Shown: in pieces, positions 15,128-24,392 of the stretch
Position numbering within the stretch: the stretch's first letter is position 1
Layout of the letters: the number at the start of each line of letters is the position of its first letter
Source of the DNA: Sphingomonadales bacterium UBA658
GTDB taxonomy: Bacteria; Pseudomonadota; Alphaproteobacteria; Sphingomonadales; Sphingomonadaceae
Assembly (NCBI GenBank): GCA_002299195.1
Contig: DBOA01000199.1
Location: forward strand, 1 to 38,063
Length of the DNA: 38,063 nt
Direction: 5' to 3'
Notes under the pieces: model-generated
Databases searched by the model: none
Told to the model about the DNA's origin: nothing
The model's input: the letters and a program-made list of their open reading frames with translations, nothing else
Translations under genes and position numbers: made by a program

Positions 15128-15607
15128 ATGAAAACGCTATCCAGAGTTACGAAATCGATCCGTCCCCAGGACGTCGAGAAATCGTGGATCCTCATTGACG
15201 CAGAAGGTTTGGTTGTTGGCCGTGTTGCCAGCCTTATCGCCAACATCCTGCGTGGTAAGACCAAGCCAAGCTACACCCCGCACGTTGATTGCGGCGACCA
15301 TGTTGTTGTCATCAATGCCGACAAGGTGAAGTTCACCGGCAAGAAGTTGACCGACAAGGTTTACTATCGCCACACCGGTTACATCGGTGGGATCAAGGGC
15401 ATCACTGCGGGTAAGGTACTTGATAGCAAGTTCCCTGAGCGCGTCCTTGAAAAGGCCGTTGAGCGCATGGTTCCACGCGGTCCTTTGGGTCGTGCCCAAA
15501 TGCGCGCGCTGCATCTGTATAATGGTACCGAGCATCCGCATGCCGGCCAAAAGCCAACGACGCTCGACGTCGCTTCCATGAACCGCAAGAACAAGGTGGG
15601 TGCATAA
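15128..15607 (+). CDS. rplM: 50S ribosomal protein L13
   Basis: L13 is an early-assembly protein of the large subunit. From ATG 15128 it has 159 residues, starting MKTLSRVTKSIRPQDVEKSW. The four-codon extension to an upstream ATG at 15116 is not typical of the family, and GAAAGGTGCG at 15110-15119 fits the internal start. Signatures are DAEGLVVGRVASLIA, YTPHVDCGDHVVVINADKV, YYRHTGYIGG and ERMVPRGPLGR. The C-terminus ends MNRKNKVGA as in other sphingomonads. Its stop overlaps the rpsI start (TAATG), so the two are translationally coupled. Confidence 0.97.
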   Translation: MKTLSRVTKSIRPQDVEKSWILIDAEGLVVGRVASLIANILRGKTKPSYTPHVDCGDHVVVINADKVKFTGKKLTDKVYYRHTGYIGGIKGITAGKVLDSKFPERVLEKAVERMVPRGPLGRAQMRALHLYNGTEHPHAGQKPTTLDVASMNRKNKVGA

Positions 15608-16098
15608 TGTCTGAAACTGCAAATTCGCTCGCTGATCTCGAAACCTTGGGCGCCGACGTTCAGGCACCAGCTCAGATTGCTGCTGTCGTTCGCGAACAGG
15701 AAATTGATGCGCAAGGTCGCGCTTATGCAACTGGCCGTCGTAAGGACGCGGTTGCACGCGTTTGGTTGAAGCCAGGCACCGGCAAGATTGTCGTCAACGG
15801 CCGTGATCAGGAAGTTTACTTCGCACGTCCTTCGCTGCGTCTCGTCATCAACCAGCCGTTCGGTGTCACCGAGCGTACGGGTCAATATGACGTTATCGCA
15901 ACGGTAAAGGGCGGTGGCCTTTCGGGTCAGGCTGGCGCGGTCAAGCATGGCATCGCGCAGGCACTGTCGAAGTATGAGCCACTGCTGCGCAGCGCTGTGA
16001 AGTCGGAAGGCTTCCTGACCCGCGATAGCCGCGTTGTCGAACGTAAGAAATACGGCAAGGCTAAGGCGCGTAAGAGCTTCCAGTTCTCGAAGCGCTGA
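15607..16098 (+). CDS. rpsI: 30S ribosomal protein S9
   Basis: S9 reaches into the P site of the small subunit with its basic C-terminal tail. The protein has 163 residues, with an alphaproteobacterial N-terminal extension (residues 1-35) ahead of the core YATGRRKDAVARVWL. GGGLSGQAGAVKHGIAQAL and LTRDSRVVERKKYGKAKARK follow, and it ends KSFQFSKR as nearly all S9 do. The last codons (CGAAGCGCT, 16088-16096) form the proposed attachment core of the adjacent genomic island, so the present 3' end may be partly supplied by the island. Confidence 0.97.
   Translation: MSETANSLADLETLGADVQAPAQIAAVVREQEIDAQGRAYATGRRKDAVARVWLKPGTGKIVVNGRDQEVYFARPSLRLVINQPFGVTERTGQYDVIATVKGGGLSGQAGAVKHGIAQALSKYEPLLRSAVKSEGFLTRDSRVVERKKYGKAKARKSFQFSKR
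16088..16096 (+). other. Proposed attL core in the rpsI 3' end
   Basis: CGAAGCGCT overlaps the last lysine and arginine codons and the first base of the stop of rpsI. The same 9 bases occur at 26322-26330. Over the last eight codons the two ends agree at 18 of 24 positions, and the differences fall mostly at third codon positions. Confidence 0.55.
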
Positions 16099-16128
16099 CG
16101 CAATATCTTCAAAAAACTGTTGTTTTTC

Positions 16129-16160
16129 AGAGCGTTGGGGAAACTCAACGCTCTTTTTTT
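16129..16160 (+). terminator. Rho-independent terminator after rpsI
   Basis: A perfect 9-bp stem AGAGCGTTG (16129-16137) / CAACGCTCT (16146-16154) has an 8-base loop and is followed by a run of T to 16160. It ends the rplM-rpsI transcript. By the island model it lies inside the island and replaces the original terminator now found at 26363-26394. Confidence 0.9.
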
Positions 16161-16232
16161 ATGAGGCTCAGATGAGGCTCAATCGCAGTTTTCTGCGCTC
16201 TTCCGTCAACGTTTGGTTGTCAGGAAGTCTCA
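16161..16232. repeat. Integrase arm-type repeats, left end
   Basis: ATGAGGCTCA occurs at 16161-16170 and again at 16172-16181, 11 bp apart (one helical turn). A weaker GGAAGTCTCA follows at 16223-16232. The right end carries a matching pair at the same spacing. Confidence 0.6.
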
Positions 16233-16282
16233 AAAGTGACACGTAGAGGTTTCAGTTTCACAACTGAGGTTGCAGTTCACAT

Positions 16283-17782
16283 ATGACCGAGACTTACAAC
16301 GACCGCCATGACAGCAAAATATACGGCGCACGACTGATCATCTATCGGCGGGGTGACGTCGAGAATGGTTCGTTCACGTTCAGAGCCAAGATCGCTGGTC
16401 AAAAAGGCTACATCAGGCGCAACACAAAATCTGATGACCCAGCACGTGCGATGCTTTTGGCAGAGCAGGCATACGAAGAGTTGCAGGTTCGCAAAAGGAG
16501 CGGCTTATCCCTCGTCCAGATCAGCGCCAACACCTTCTTTGACGAATGGATTGCCAAGCAAAAAACCAAACTCACTCCGAGTCGCTGGAACTGGAAGCGC
16601 AACTGCTGGGACCGCTACATCAGCGGCTATCTCGGACAACACAACCTTGCTGATCTCACCAAAAAGTTCATCGATGGCTACTGGGATCATCGCACGACAT
16701 TTTGGACGTCGGTTGAAGGTCAGAAACGCATTTTGCTGAACGACAAACGGATTGGGGGGAAAACACAATCGTCACATAATGTCGCCGTGAAGCCGTCTTA
16801 TGCGACACTACGAATGGAAGCAGGTCTCATCAACGAGGTGCTTCAAGGCGCTGTAGACAGCGGGCATCTCTCTAGAACGATAAAAATCTCCGCGCAGGAT
16901 GCTGTCGGCAAAAGTGAACGTGGCGATGGCTTTCGTGACACATTCACTGACGACGAATGGAATCGCTTGACGACCAACCTCTACAACTACGCGAAATGCA
17001 GAGGAAAATACGAAGGCAAGCGTCTGCACTCCCTGCACCGTCTCCAACGGGAAATGCTGCGGACATTCATTTTGATGGCAGCATCGACGGGAATGCGGGT
17101 AGGTGAGTTGAAGCAGGTTCGTTGGCGAGATCTGGATAAAGGTTTAGGCGCAAACAACGAAGATGTGCTGATCGTTCGTATTCGACCCGAAACATCAAAA
17201 GTTCGTCGTGGTCGCAGCGCAGTCTCCCACAGTGGTCACATCTTGGGCGTTCTCGACGAGTGGAAAGCTGTGTCACGGAACGCCGAGAAGGACGATCTCG
17301 TTTTCTATAGCGCAGGGCGTAACGGAGAGATTGGAACTGTGGACCTCAGCACAGGCTTCAAGAACTTTCTAAAGACGCTGTCTGTTGAGGGGGGTAGCGA
17401 TGGCATGCTGCTTTCGTCAGCACAAAAGCCTCGCACCCTTTATTCGTTGCGCCACTTCTATGCGATCAGTCGGTTGAGGCAGGGTGTTGATGTTTTCCGA
17501 TTGGCTGAAAACATGGGTACGGGGGTGACACAGATTCGCAATCATTACGGACGCCACATCTCAGGTGACGCTTACGTGAAAGAGCTGACAAAATACGAAT
17601 CCAAGTCCGTTAGCAAAGTGAAGAACGAGGCTTTGGCGAAGCTCGTCGACATGGTGCAGACAGGCATTATTGATGAAGAAATGGCTCTCGAAGCGTTCAA
17701 AAATGTGGCTGCTGGCAGATTTGGACCGATTACATCTTCAAAACCTGCTCAGGAAACCGCTGGAGAAAAAACCGAGCAGTAG
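16283..17782 (+). CDS. Tyrosine recombinase (phage-type integrase)
   Basis: This 499-residue site-specific recombinase probably inserts and excises the island at rpsI. The N-terminal ~220 residues form the arm- and core-binding parts. In the catalytic domain ASTGMRVGELKQVRWRDL (residues ~272-289) carries the first arginine, TLYSLRHFYAISRLRQGVDV (~residues 389-408) the second conserved box with its Arg-His pair, and IRNHYGRH (~residues 421-428) the nucleophilic tyrosine. The C-terminal ~70 residues are polar and not part of the domain. It lies next to the proposed attL and points away from rpsI. All catalytic boxes appear intact. Confidence 0.9.
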   Translation: MTETYNDRHDSKIYGARLIIYRRGDVENGSFTFRAKIAGQKGYIRRNTKSDDPARAMLLAEQAYEELQVRKRSGLSLVQISANTFFDEWIAKQKTKLTPSRWNWKRNCWDRYISGYLGQHNLADLTKKFIDGYWDHRTTFWTSVEGQKRILLNDKRIGGKTQSSHNVAVKPSYATLRMEAGLINEVLQGAVDSGHLSRTIKISAQDAVGKSERGDGFRDTFTDDEWNRLTTNLYNYAKCRGKYEGKRLHSLHRLQREMLRTFILMAASTGMRVGELKQVRWRDLDKGLGANNEDVLIVRIRPETSKVRRGRSAVSHSGHILGVLDEWKAVSRNAEKDDLVFYSAGRNGEIGTVDLSTGFKNFLKTLSVEGGSDGMLLSSAQKPRTLYSLRHFYAISRLRQGVDVFRLAENMGTGVTQIRNHYGRHISGDAYVKELTKYESKSVSKVKNEALAKLVDMVQTGIIDEEMALEAFKNVAAGRFGPITSSKPAQETAGEKTEQ

Positions 17783-17868
17783 AGCATCGTTTCTCACAAG
17801 AAGCGAGATTTCGCTTTGGTGGGCTTGGAGGCGACTTATCCAGCCCCGATTTTTGGACGCAGATTTTT

Positions 17869-18168
17869 TTGGCTGACCTGCTTTCAATAAAAACCGTCTC
17901 TGGCGCTAAAGTGCGGTGGTGCCGGTGGTGCGTCAGTGCTTTCTATGTCTACGATCCGGCTCTAAGTATCTTGCTGATGGAACGGGATGCGATTGACTGG
18001 GTAGCTATGTCGAAAGAGGCTGCTGATAATGCAAATGAGTTAATTTGCAGCGATGCTGTGAGTAATCTGATGGTGAAATCAGGTGCTATCTACACCTATT
18101 TGTATGTAGACAAAACTGGAAAAAAGGTCGGCGTGGTTATGGTAGAAAAGTGTAAGAATGCCGTTTGA
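17869..18168 (+). CDS. Hypothetical protein, unrecognised
   Basis: This 99-codon frame starts with a TTG and lacks a convincing Shine-Dalgarno sequence; a start at an internal GTG or ATG is also possible. No family is recognised. The N-terminal part has a Trp/Cys cluster (RWCRWC near residues 16-21), and the C-terminal part (AIYTYLYVDKTGKKVGVVMV) looks like paired beta strands. The 649 bases between integrase and hsdM (17783-18431) are AT-rich and hold only this frame and the next one; both could be island accessory genes or chance. Confidence 0.35.
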   Translation: MADLLSIKTVSGAKVRWCRWCVSAFYVYDPALSILLMERDAIDWVAMSKEAADNANELICSDAVSNLMVKSGAIYTYLYVDKTGKKVGVVMVEKCKNAV

Positions 18169-18174
18169 TAGTAC

Positions 18175-18432
18175 ATGCAAAACGACATAAGGTTCTCGTT
18201 AACGAGTGACCGCTTGAGATCTGAGCGGCGCAGAATTTTTGCGGGATTTTGGTTGGAAACTTTTCTGTGTTTCCTTGGCGATCTTAATGAAAACAAGTTC
18301 CTGCTAAACCGCGTTTTAAGCAAGGTGAATATGGGACCCGTTTTAAAGGTTCTGATTGACCGGCGCGCCGCGAGCGATGAAGGTATCAAAAATGACAATA
18401 TGCTCGATTCAGAATTGAGCGGGGGCGCGTAA
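18175..18432 (+). CDS. Hypothetical protein coupled to hsdM
   Basis: This 85-codon ATG frame has a stop (TAA, 18430-18432) that overlaps the hsdM start in TAATG. The overlap is the same style as between hsdM, hsdS and hsdR, which supports its being a real first gene of the operon. No known domain is recognised. The N-terminus is basic (TSDRLRSERRR) and the middle hydrophobic (FAGFWLETFLCFLG). It does not look like a helix-turn-helix controller protein. If not translated, the region would be the hsdM leader. Confidence 0.4.
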   Translation: MQNDIRFSLTSDRLRSERRRIFAGFWLETFLCFLGDLNENKFLLNRVLSKVNMGPVLKVLIDRRAASDEGIKNDNMLDSELSGGA

Positions 18433-19985
18433 TGGTATCGACTGAATTTAAACAAACTCTTTGGAAGTCGGCGGATAAACTCCGCGCTCAGATGGACGCA
18501 GCGGAATACAAGCATCTCGTCTTGGGTCTAATATTCCTCAAATATATTTCTGACACCTTTGCTAAGCAGCAAGACAAGGTGCGCGAGATGGTTTCTGACC
18601 CGTCGTCGGAGTATTTTATCAGCGAAGACCCCGCCGAGTTTGTTGGCGAACTTGAGGAGCGCGATTACTACACCCAAGACAATGTGTTTTGGGTTCCTCA
18701 GGAAGCGCGCTGGGAAACGCTTCGGTCAAAGGCGAAGCAACCCGATATCGGATCGCTAATCGACGGCGCGATGACCGCCATTGAGAACGAGAATAGTTCA
18801 CTCCGCGGCAAGTTGGATAAGCGGTTCGGTCGGACAGAGTTGGGACAAGGCATCTTAGGTGAACTGGTCGACCTTATCTCGACCATCGGGTTTGCGGACA
18901 GTGACAATTCGTCAGACCTATTGGGCGAGGTTTACGAATATTTCCTCGGTCAGTTTGCGTCGGCAGAGGGTAAGAAGGGTGGGCAGTTCTACACGCCATC
19001 CCATGTTGTGAAGACGCTGGTTGCCGTCCTCTCGCCTCATAATGGGCGCGTCTATGACCCATGCTGTGGATCGGGCGGTATGTTCGTCCAGAGCGAAGAA
19101 TTCGTAAAGTCGCACGGCGGGCGTGTGGATGACATCTCAATCTATGGGCAGGAGAGCAATCCCACCACTTGGCGTCTGGCGGCAATGAACCTCGCCATTC
19201 GTGGATTCGCCGCTGATCTGGGCAAGGAACCAGCAGACACCTTTGCGCGCGATCAGTTTCCCGATCTCAAGTTCGACTACATTATGGCGAACCCGCCGTT
19301 CAACATCTCGGACTGGGGTGGTGAGAAATACGAGAGCGATCCGCGTTGGAAATTCGGTCGTCCACCGGTCGGCAATGCGAACTACGCTTGGTTGCAGCAT
19401 ATGCTTTGGAAATTGCGTCCGGGCGGTCAGGCAGGTGTTGTCCTCGCCAACGGTTCGATGAGTTCCAATCAAAGCGGCGAAGGACAAATTCGTGAGGCGA
19501 TGGTGCGTGGCGATGTGGTTGAGGTGATGATCTCACTGCCCGGTCAATTGTTCTTGAACACGCAGATTCCAGTGTGCCTCTGGTTCATGACCAACGACAA
19601 AACGGCAAATGGACGGGATCGACGCGGTGAAACCCTGTTCATCGATGCGCGCCAGTTGGGATCGATGGAAACCCGTGTTCTCAAGATCTTTACTGACGAG
19701 GACATCGCAAAGATCGCTGACACTGTCGAAGCGTGGAAGTCGGGCGATGGTTACGAGGATATCGCTGGGTTTTGCAAATCAGCGTCGTTGGATGAGATCG
19801 AGAAGGACGGGTTTATCCTGACCCCTGGGCGCTATGTCGGCGCTTCTGACGTCGACGATGATGATGAACCTTTTGAAGATAAAATCGAGCGAATGGTTGC
19901 CACGATGAGGTCGCATCAGTCTGAAGGAGTACTGTTAGATTCTGAAATTTTCAATAATTTCGGGAGGTTGGGGTATGAGTTTTGA
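18432..19985 (+). CDS. hsdM: Type I restriction-modification system, methyltransferase subunit
   Basis: HsdM methylates adenine N6 within the site chosen by HsdS and is part of both the modification (M2S) and restriction (R2M2S) complexes. The protein has 517 residues. The helical HsdM N-domain (residues ~5-140) leads into GQFYTPSHVVKTLV, then SAM-binding motif I VYDPCCGSGGMFVQ (~residues 207-220) and the catalytic motif IV ANPPF (~residues 286-290), as in N6-adenine enzymes. The C-terminal region (~450-517) is probably the HsdS contact. It overlaps hsdS by 11 bases. All motifs are intact, so modification activity is expected. Confidence 0.96.
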   Translation: MVSTEFKQTLWKSADKLRAQMDAAEYKHLVLGLIFLKYISDTFAKQQDKVREMVSDPSSEYFISEDPAEFVGELEERDYYTQDNVFWVPQEARWETLRSKAKQPDIGSLIDGAMTAIENENSSLRGKLDKRFGRTELGQGILGELVDLISTIGFADSDNSSDLLGEVYEYFLGQFASAEGKKGGQFYTPSHVVKTLVAVLSPHNGRVYDPCCGSGGMFVQSEEFVKSHGGRVDDISIYGQESNPTTWRLAAMNLAIRGFAADLGKEPADTFARDQFPDLKFDYIMANPPFNISDWGGEKYESDPRWKFGRPPVGNANYAWLQHMLWKLRPGGQAGVVLANGSMSSNQSGEGQIREAMVRGDVVEVMISLPGQLFLNTQIPVCLWFMTNDKTANGRDRRGETLFIDARQLGSMETRVLKIFTDEDIAKIADTVEAWKSGDGYEDIAGFCKSASLDEIEKDGFILTPGRYVGASDVDDDDEPFEDKIERMVATMRSHQSEGVLLDSEIFNNFGRLGYEF

Positions 19986-21294
19986 ATATCCCCAATCATC
20001 GTTAGGGCAAGTCGCAAAGGTACGATCGGGGTTCGCCTTCAAAAGTAAAGATTGGCAGAGCGCTGGGATTCCAGTCGTAAAAATTGCCAATGTCAAAAAT
20101 GGTCGTCTCGACATGAGTGGATGTTCTTTTGTGTCTGAGGAAGTCGCTCAGGCAGCAAAGGCGTTCATTCTTGAGCGCGGAGACATTCTAATCTCAATGA
20201 CTGGATATGTTGGCGATGTCGCGCGCGTCCGCCTCGACGATTTACCTTGCGCTTTAAATCAGCGGGTGGGCAGGTTTCACTCCTTCAAGAGAGATAAAAT
20301 ACATCCGGAATTTTTGTTCTTTCACTTGCGAGATGGTCAGACGCGCAGAGAGATTGAGCAGCGAGCATATGGTTCAGCGCAACCCAATATTAGTTCTGGA
20401 GGCATCGAGGAAACACAGATTTATCTGCCTGACCTGCAGACACAAAAAGCAATCGCGCGCATCCTCGGCGCGCTCGACGATAAGATCGAACTCAACCAGA
20501 AGATGAACCAAACCCTTGAGGATATTGCCAAGGCAATCTTCAAGTCGTGGTTCGTCGATTTTGATCCCGTGCGCGCCAAGGCAGAAGGTCGCGCCACCGG
20601 TCTGCCTGCAGAGATCAGCAACCTCTTTCCGGATGAGTTAGTGGACTCGGAGATCGGGGAGATTCCGGCAGGGTGGAAATCTTCATCTCTCGCTGAGATA
20701 GCAGACATTCAAAATGGGTATGCCTTCAAGAGTAAAGATTGGTCTGATGATGGCGAAATTCCGGTCATAAAAATCGGAAATGTAAAACCAACGATTGTAG
20801 ATGTCGAAAACTGCAGCAGGGTTCGTCGCGCCATAGTAAGTGGATTGGACCGCTTCAAACTTATGCGCGGTGACATACTTATTGGGATGACGGGTTATGT
20901 TGGGGAGGTGGGTCTTGTTCCCAATACCCGCGAGATGCCATATCTCAATCAGCGTGTAGGACGGATTATGCCACTAAGAAATGATGACTATGGTTTTGTC
21001 GTCGCGCTTTGTCGTAGAGAAGAATTCAAAAGCGAAGTTGAAAATTTAGGCACGGGTTCTGCTCAGGCAAATGTATCCTCGGGTAGCATCAAGGGTATTC
21101 GATTGCCTCTCCCTCCCCAGAATTTGCGCAAGGTGTTTCACGAAAATGCTTCACCGATCATCGATCGTATTTTGGTGGCGAGTGAAGAGGCGCGTTGCTT
21201 ATCCGATCTCCGTGACCTTCTTCTCCCCAAACTCATCTCTGGTGAACTGTGCATCCCTGATGCCGAAAAGTTCCTTGAAGAGGCAGGTATCTGA
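19975..21294 (+). CDS. hsdS: Type I restriction-modification system, specificity subunit
   Basis: HsdS has two target-recognition domains (TRDs), each reading one half of a split DNA site, separated by helical spacers. Here 439 residues carry TRD1 at ~1-155, a spacer (LGALDDKIELNQKMNQTLED) at ~163-182, TRD2 at ~228-385 and a C-terminal spacer (SEEARCLSDLRDLLLPKLIS). The two TRDs are clearly related to each other: both have AFKSKDW, IPVxKIxNVK, RGDILIxMTGYVGxV, LNQRVGR and GSAQxNxSSG. The frame is complete. It starts within the end of hsdM and its stop overlaps the hsdR start (TGATG). Confidence 0.95.
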   Translation: MSFEYPQSSLGQVAKVRSGFAFKSKDWQSAGIPVVKIANVKNGRLDMSGCSFVSEEVAQAAKAFILERGDILISMTGYVGDVARVRLDDLPCALNQRVGRFHSFKRDKIHPEFLFFHLRDGQTRREIEQRAYGSAQPNISSGGIEETQIYLPDLQTQKAIARILGALDDKIELNQKMNQTLEDIAKAIFKSWFVDFDPVRAKAEGRATGLPAEISNLFPDELVDSEIGEIPAGWKSSSLAEIADIQNGYAFKSKDWSDDGEIPVIKIGNVKPTIVDVENCSRVRRAIVSGLDRFKLMRGDILIGMTGYVGEVGLVPNTREMPYLNQRVGRIMPLRNDDYGFVVALCRREEFKSEVENLGTGSAQANVSSGSIKGIRLPLPPQNLRKVFHENASPIIDRILVASEEARCLSDLRDLLLPKLISGELCIPDAEKFLEEAGI

Positions 21295-24200
21295 TGGCGC
21301 TGATCACCGAGGATCATGTCGAACTTCAAAGCATCGAGTGGTTCAAGGACCTCGGTTATGACTATGCTTGCGGGTATGACATCGCGCCTGATGGCGAGAC
21401 GCCGGAGCGGACAGATTACCGCTCTGTCACCATCACAGATCGCCTGCTTTCATCTCTAAAACGTTTAAATCCTGAGATCCCGCTGTCAGCGGTTGACGCT
21501 GCGTTCACGCAACTGAGCAATCCCAACATTCCGGCACTGATGTCCTGCAATCGTCAGGTGCATTCGTGGATCACCAAAGGCGTGAAGGTCGTATATCACG
21601 AGGGCAATCAGGAAGTCGGCAAGCAACTCAAGGTCATCGACTTTGAGAACCCGGAAAACAATGATTGGTTGGTGGTCAACCAGTTCACGATCCACGGGGT
21701 GAAGCAGAACCGTCGCCCCGATGTGCTAGTCTTCCTCAACGGTTTGCCGCTGGCGGTGATCGAACTGAAGAATGTAGCGGACGCGAAGGCGGACATCTGG
21801 GCGGCATATAACCAGTTGCAGACCTACAAGACCGACATTCCCGACCTGTTCAATTACAACACCTGCTTGGTGATCTCAGATGGCGTTTATGCCCGCTTGG
21901 GGTCACTGTCTGCCAATGAAGAGCGGTTCATGCGCTGGCGGACAATTGACGGGGTTGCGGTTGATCCTCTGGGGCAACATCGCGAACTCGAAACCCTCAT
22001 AAAGGGACTTTTTGATAAGCAGGTTTTCCTGAAATATTTGCGCTATTTTTGCATCTTCGAAGACGACAAAACCGTCATCAAGAAGATTGCGGGATACCAC
22101 CAGTTCCATGCGGTTCAGGCAGCGGTCGAAAGCGTTGTCATCGCATCTGGCAAAGGCGGCACCAAGAAGGGCGGCGTTGTCTGGCATACGCAAGGTGCAG
22201 GTAAGAGTATCGAGATGGCGTGTCTTGCAGGTCGCTTGATCTCTGAACCGCGCCTTGAAAACCCAACGCTCGTTATGGTCACGGATCGCCAAGACCTTGA
22301 TGGTCAATTGTTCGGCGTTTTTGCCAATGCGGGTGAACTCCTGGGCGAGACGCCTAAGCAGGCAAATTCCCGATCCGAACTTCGCGAGCATCTGATGAAC
22401 CGACCGTCGGGCGGGATCATATTTACGACAATTCAGAAGTTCGGTTTGGATGCCGACGAAGACAAGTTTCCGGTTTTGACCGACCGCCACAACATCGTGG
22501 TGATTGCCGATGAAGCACATCGCACGCAATATGGGTTCAAGGCGAAGATTGATGGCGAGAGCGGCGCAATCAAATATGGTTTGGCGAAGTCTCTGAGGGA
22601 CGCGCTCCCAAACGCAACATTCCTTGCCTTCACGGGTACGCCAATCTCGCACGATGACCGCGACACGCAGGCAGTGTTCGGGGAATATGTCTCGATCTAC
22701 GACATCCAGCAGGCAGTAGATGATGGCGCAACAGTGCCGATCTATTATGAGTCACGCCTTGCGAAGATCAACCTCGACCATACTGCCCTGCCTGCCATCG
22801 ATGACGAGGTAGAAGACATTCTCGAAAGCGAGACTGCGGACGAACGCGAGAAAGAACGAGCGAAAAGTCAGTGGTCGGCGCTTGAGGCAATCGTTGGAAC
22901 GGATGCGCGATTGCAGGTCGTCGCAGAGGACCTGATCAAGCATTACGAAACGCGGAATCAGACCCAACCCGGCAAGGCGATGATAGTCACAATGTCGCGC
23001 GACATCTGTGTCCGCCTTTATGACAAGATCGTTGAGTTGCGTCCTGAATGGCATTCAGATGATCATATGCAGGGTGCGATCAAAATCGTGATGACTGCCT
23101 CCGCATCGGACAAAGCGTATCTACAACCGCATCACACGAACAAGGCGCAGAAGAAGTACCTCGAAAAGCGATTTAAGAACCCCGAAGACCCTCTAAAGAT
23201 CGTGATCGTGCGTGACATGTGGTTGACGGGTTTCGATGCACCGTGCCTTGCGACCATGTATATCGATAAACCGATGCAGGGGGCGAACCTTGCCCAAGCG
23301 ATTGCTCGGGTAAACCGCGTTTTCAAGGACAAACCCGGCGGTCTGGTGGTGGACTACATTGGGATCGCCCCACAACTCAAAGAGGCGCTGGCAACCTACA
23401 GTGCTGCGCGCGGCAAGGGTCGACCGACTATCGATTCAAGCGAGGCATTGCGTATTCTCAAGGAGAAGATTCAGGTTGCGCGCGACTTGCTGCATCCAGT
23501 CGATTGGAGCGCGTTTAGAAAAAATGCTTTGGCACTTATTCCAGAGTGCCTCGACCATGTTTTAGAGCAGGAAGACGGCAAGCGTCGTTATGCCGACACG
23601 GTTCTACAAATGACAAAAGCGTTCGCGCTGTGCGGTACCCTTGATGAAGCGTTAGAATTGTCCCCAGAGGTTGCGTTCCATCAGGCAGTTCGTGCGCCGC
23701 TGATCAAGGATGGTGCGGGCGATACGCGTCCAAGGAAGGATATCGACTACGAACTTCGCCAGTTGGTATCACAGGCAGTCGTCGGCGATGGCGTTTCCGA
23801 TATCTTCAAACTGGCGGGGTTGCAGTCACCCGACATCTCTATCCTGTCTGATCATTTCTTGAACGAAGTGATGAAGATGCCGCAGAAAAATCTAGCGGTC
23901 GAACTGCTCCAACGTCTGATCAAGGATGAGGTGAAATCCAAGTTCAAAACAAACGTGGTGAAGCAGCGGAAATTTAGCGATCTTCTCGAAAAATCACTTG
24001 GTAGATATTCAAACAGGGCAGTCGAAGCGGCACAGGTCATCGAGGAACTGATTGCCATGGCAAAGCAGTTCCAAGCGGATTTGTCGCGGCGAGAAAGTCA
24101 CAACCTCACGGATGAGGAAGAGGCATTCTACGATGCGCTCGCCCAGAACAATTCTGCACAGGAATTGATGGGTGAAGAGGTGCTAGTTGAAATGGCACGC

Positions 24201-24392
24201 GAGGTAGCGAAAAAACTTCGGGAAAATCTCACCGTCGACTGGGCGGTGCGGGATAGCGTTCGTGCGAAACTGCGAATTCTTATACGCACGTTGCTTCGGA
24301 AATATCGTTATCCCCCTGACCAACAGAACGACGCTGTTGATATGGTGCTGCGGCAAGCGGAAGTGATCTCAGAAGATCAAGTTTACGCATAG
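21294..24392 (+). CDS. hsdR: Type I restriction-modification system, restriction subunit
   Basis: HsdR is the ATP-driven translocase and endonuclease of the restriction complex. The 1032 residues are complete. The N-terminal PD-(D/E)xK nuclease shows RPDVLVFLNGLPLAVIELKN (residues ~141-160, with the E-L-K pair). The SF2 motor has Walker A WHTQGAGKS (~residues 295-303), motif II IADEAHRTQYG (~404-414), FTGTPIS (motif III) and IARVNRVF (motif VI, ~668-675). The C-terminal ~300 residues are helical and contact HsdM. No frameshift is seen, so restriction is expected to be active. Confidence 0.96.
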   Translation: MALITEDHVELQSIEWFKDLGYDYACGYDIAPDGETPERTDYRSVTITDRLLSSLKRLNPEIPLSAVDAAFTQLSNPNIPALMSCNRQVHSWITKGVKVVYHEGNQEVGKQLKVIDFENPENNDWLVVNQFTIHGVKQNRRPDVLVFLNGLPLAVIELKNVADAKADIWAAYNQLQTYKTDIPDLFNYNTCLVISDGVYARLGSLSANEERFMRWRTIDGVAVDPLGQHRELETLIKGLFDKQVFLKYLRYFCIFEDDKTVIKKIAGYHQFHAVQAAVESVVIASGKGGTKKGGVVWHTQGAGKSIEMACLAGRLISEPRLENPTLVMVTDRQDLDGQLFGVFANAGELLGETPKQANSRSELREHLMNRPSGGIIFTTIQKFGLDADEDKFPVLTDRHNIVVIADEAHRTQYGFKAKIDGESGAIKYGLAKSLRDALPNATFLAFTGTPISHDDRDTQAVFGEYVSIYDIQQAVDDGATVPIYYESRLAKINLDHTALPAIDDEVEDILESETADEREKERAKSQWSALEAIVGTDARLQVVAEDLIKHYETRNQTQPGKAMIVTMSRDICVRLYDKIVELRPEWHSDDHMQGAIKIVMTASASDKAYLQPHHTNKAQKKYLEKRFKNPEDPLKIVIVRDMWLTGFDAPCLATMYIDKPMQGANLAQAIARVNRVFKDKPGGLVVDYIGIAPQLKEALATYSAARGKGRPTIDSSEALRILKEKIQVARDLLHPVDWSAFRKNALALIPECLDHVLEQEDGKRRYADTVLQMTKAFALCGTLDEALELSPEVAFHQAVRAPLIKDGAGDTRPRKDIDYELRQLVSQAVVGDGVSDIFKLAGLQSPDISILSDHFLNEVMKMPQKNLAVELLQRLIKDEVKSKFKTNVVKQRKFSDLLEKSLGRYSNRAVEAAQVIEELIAMAKQFQADLSRRESHNLTDEEEAFYDALAQNNSAQELMGEEVLVEMAREVAKKLRENLTVDWAVRDSVRAKLRILIRTLLRKYRYPPDQQNDAVDMVLRQAEVISEDQVYA

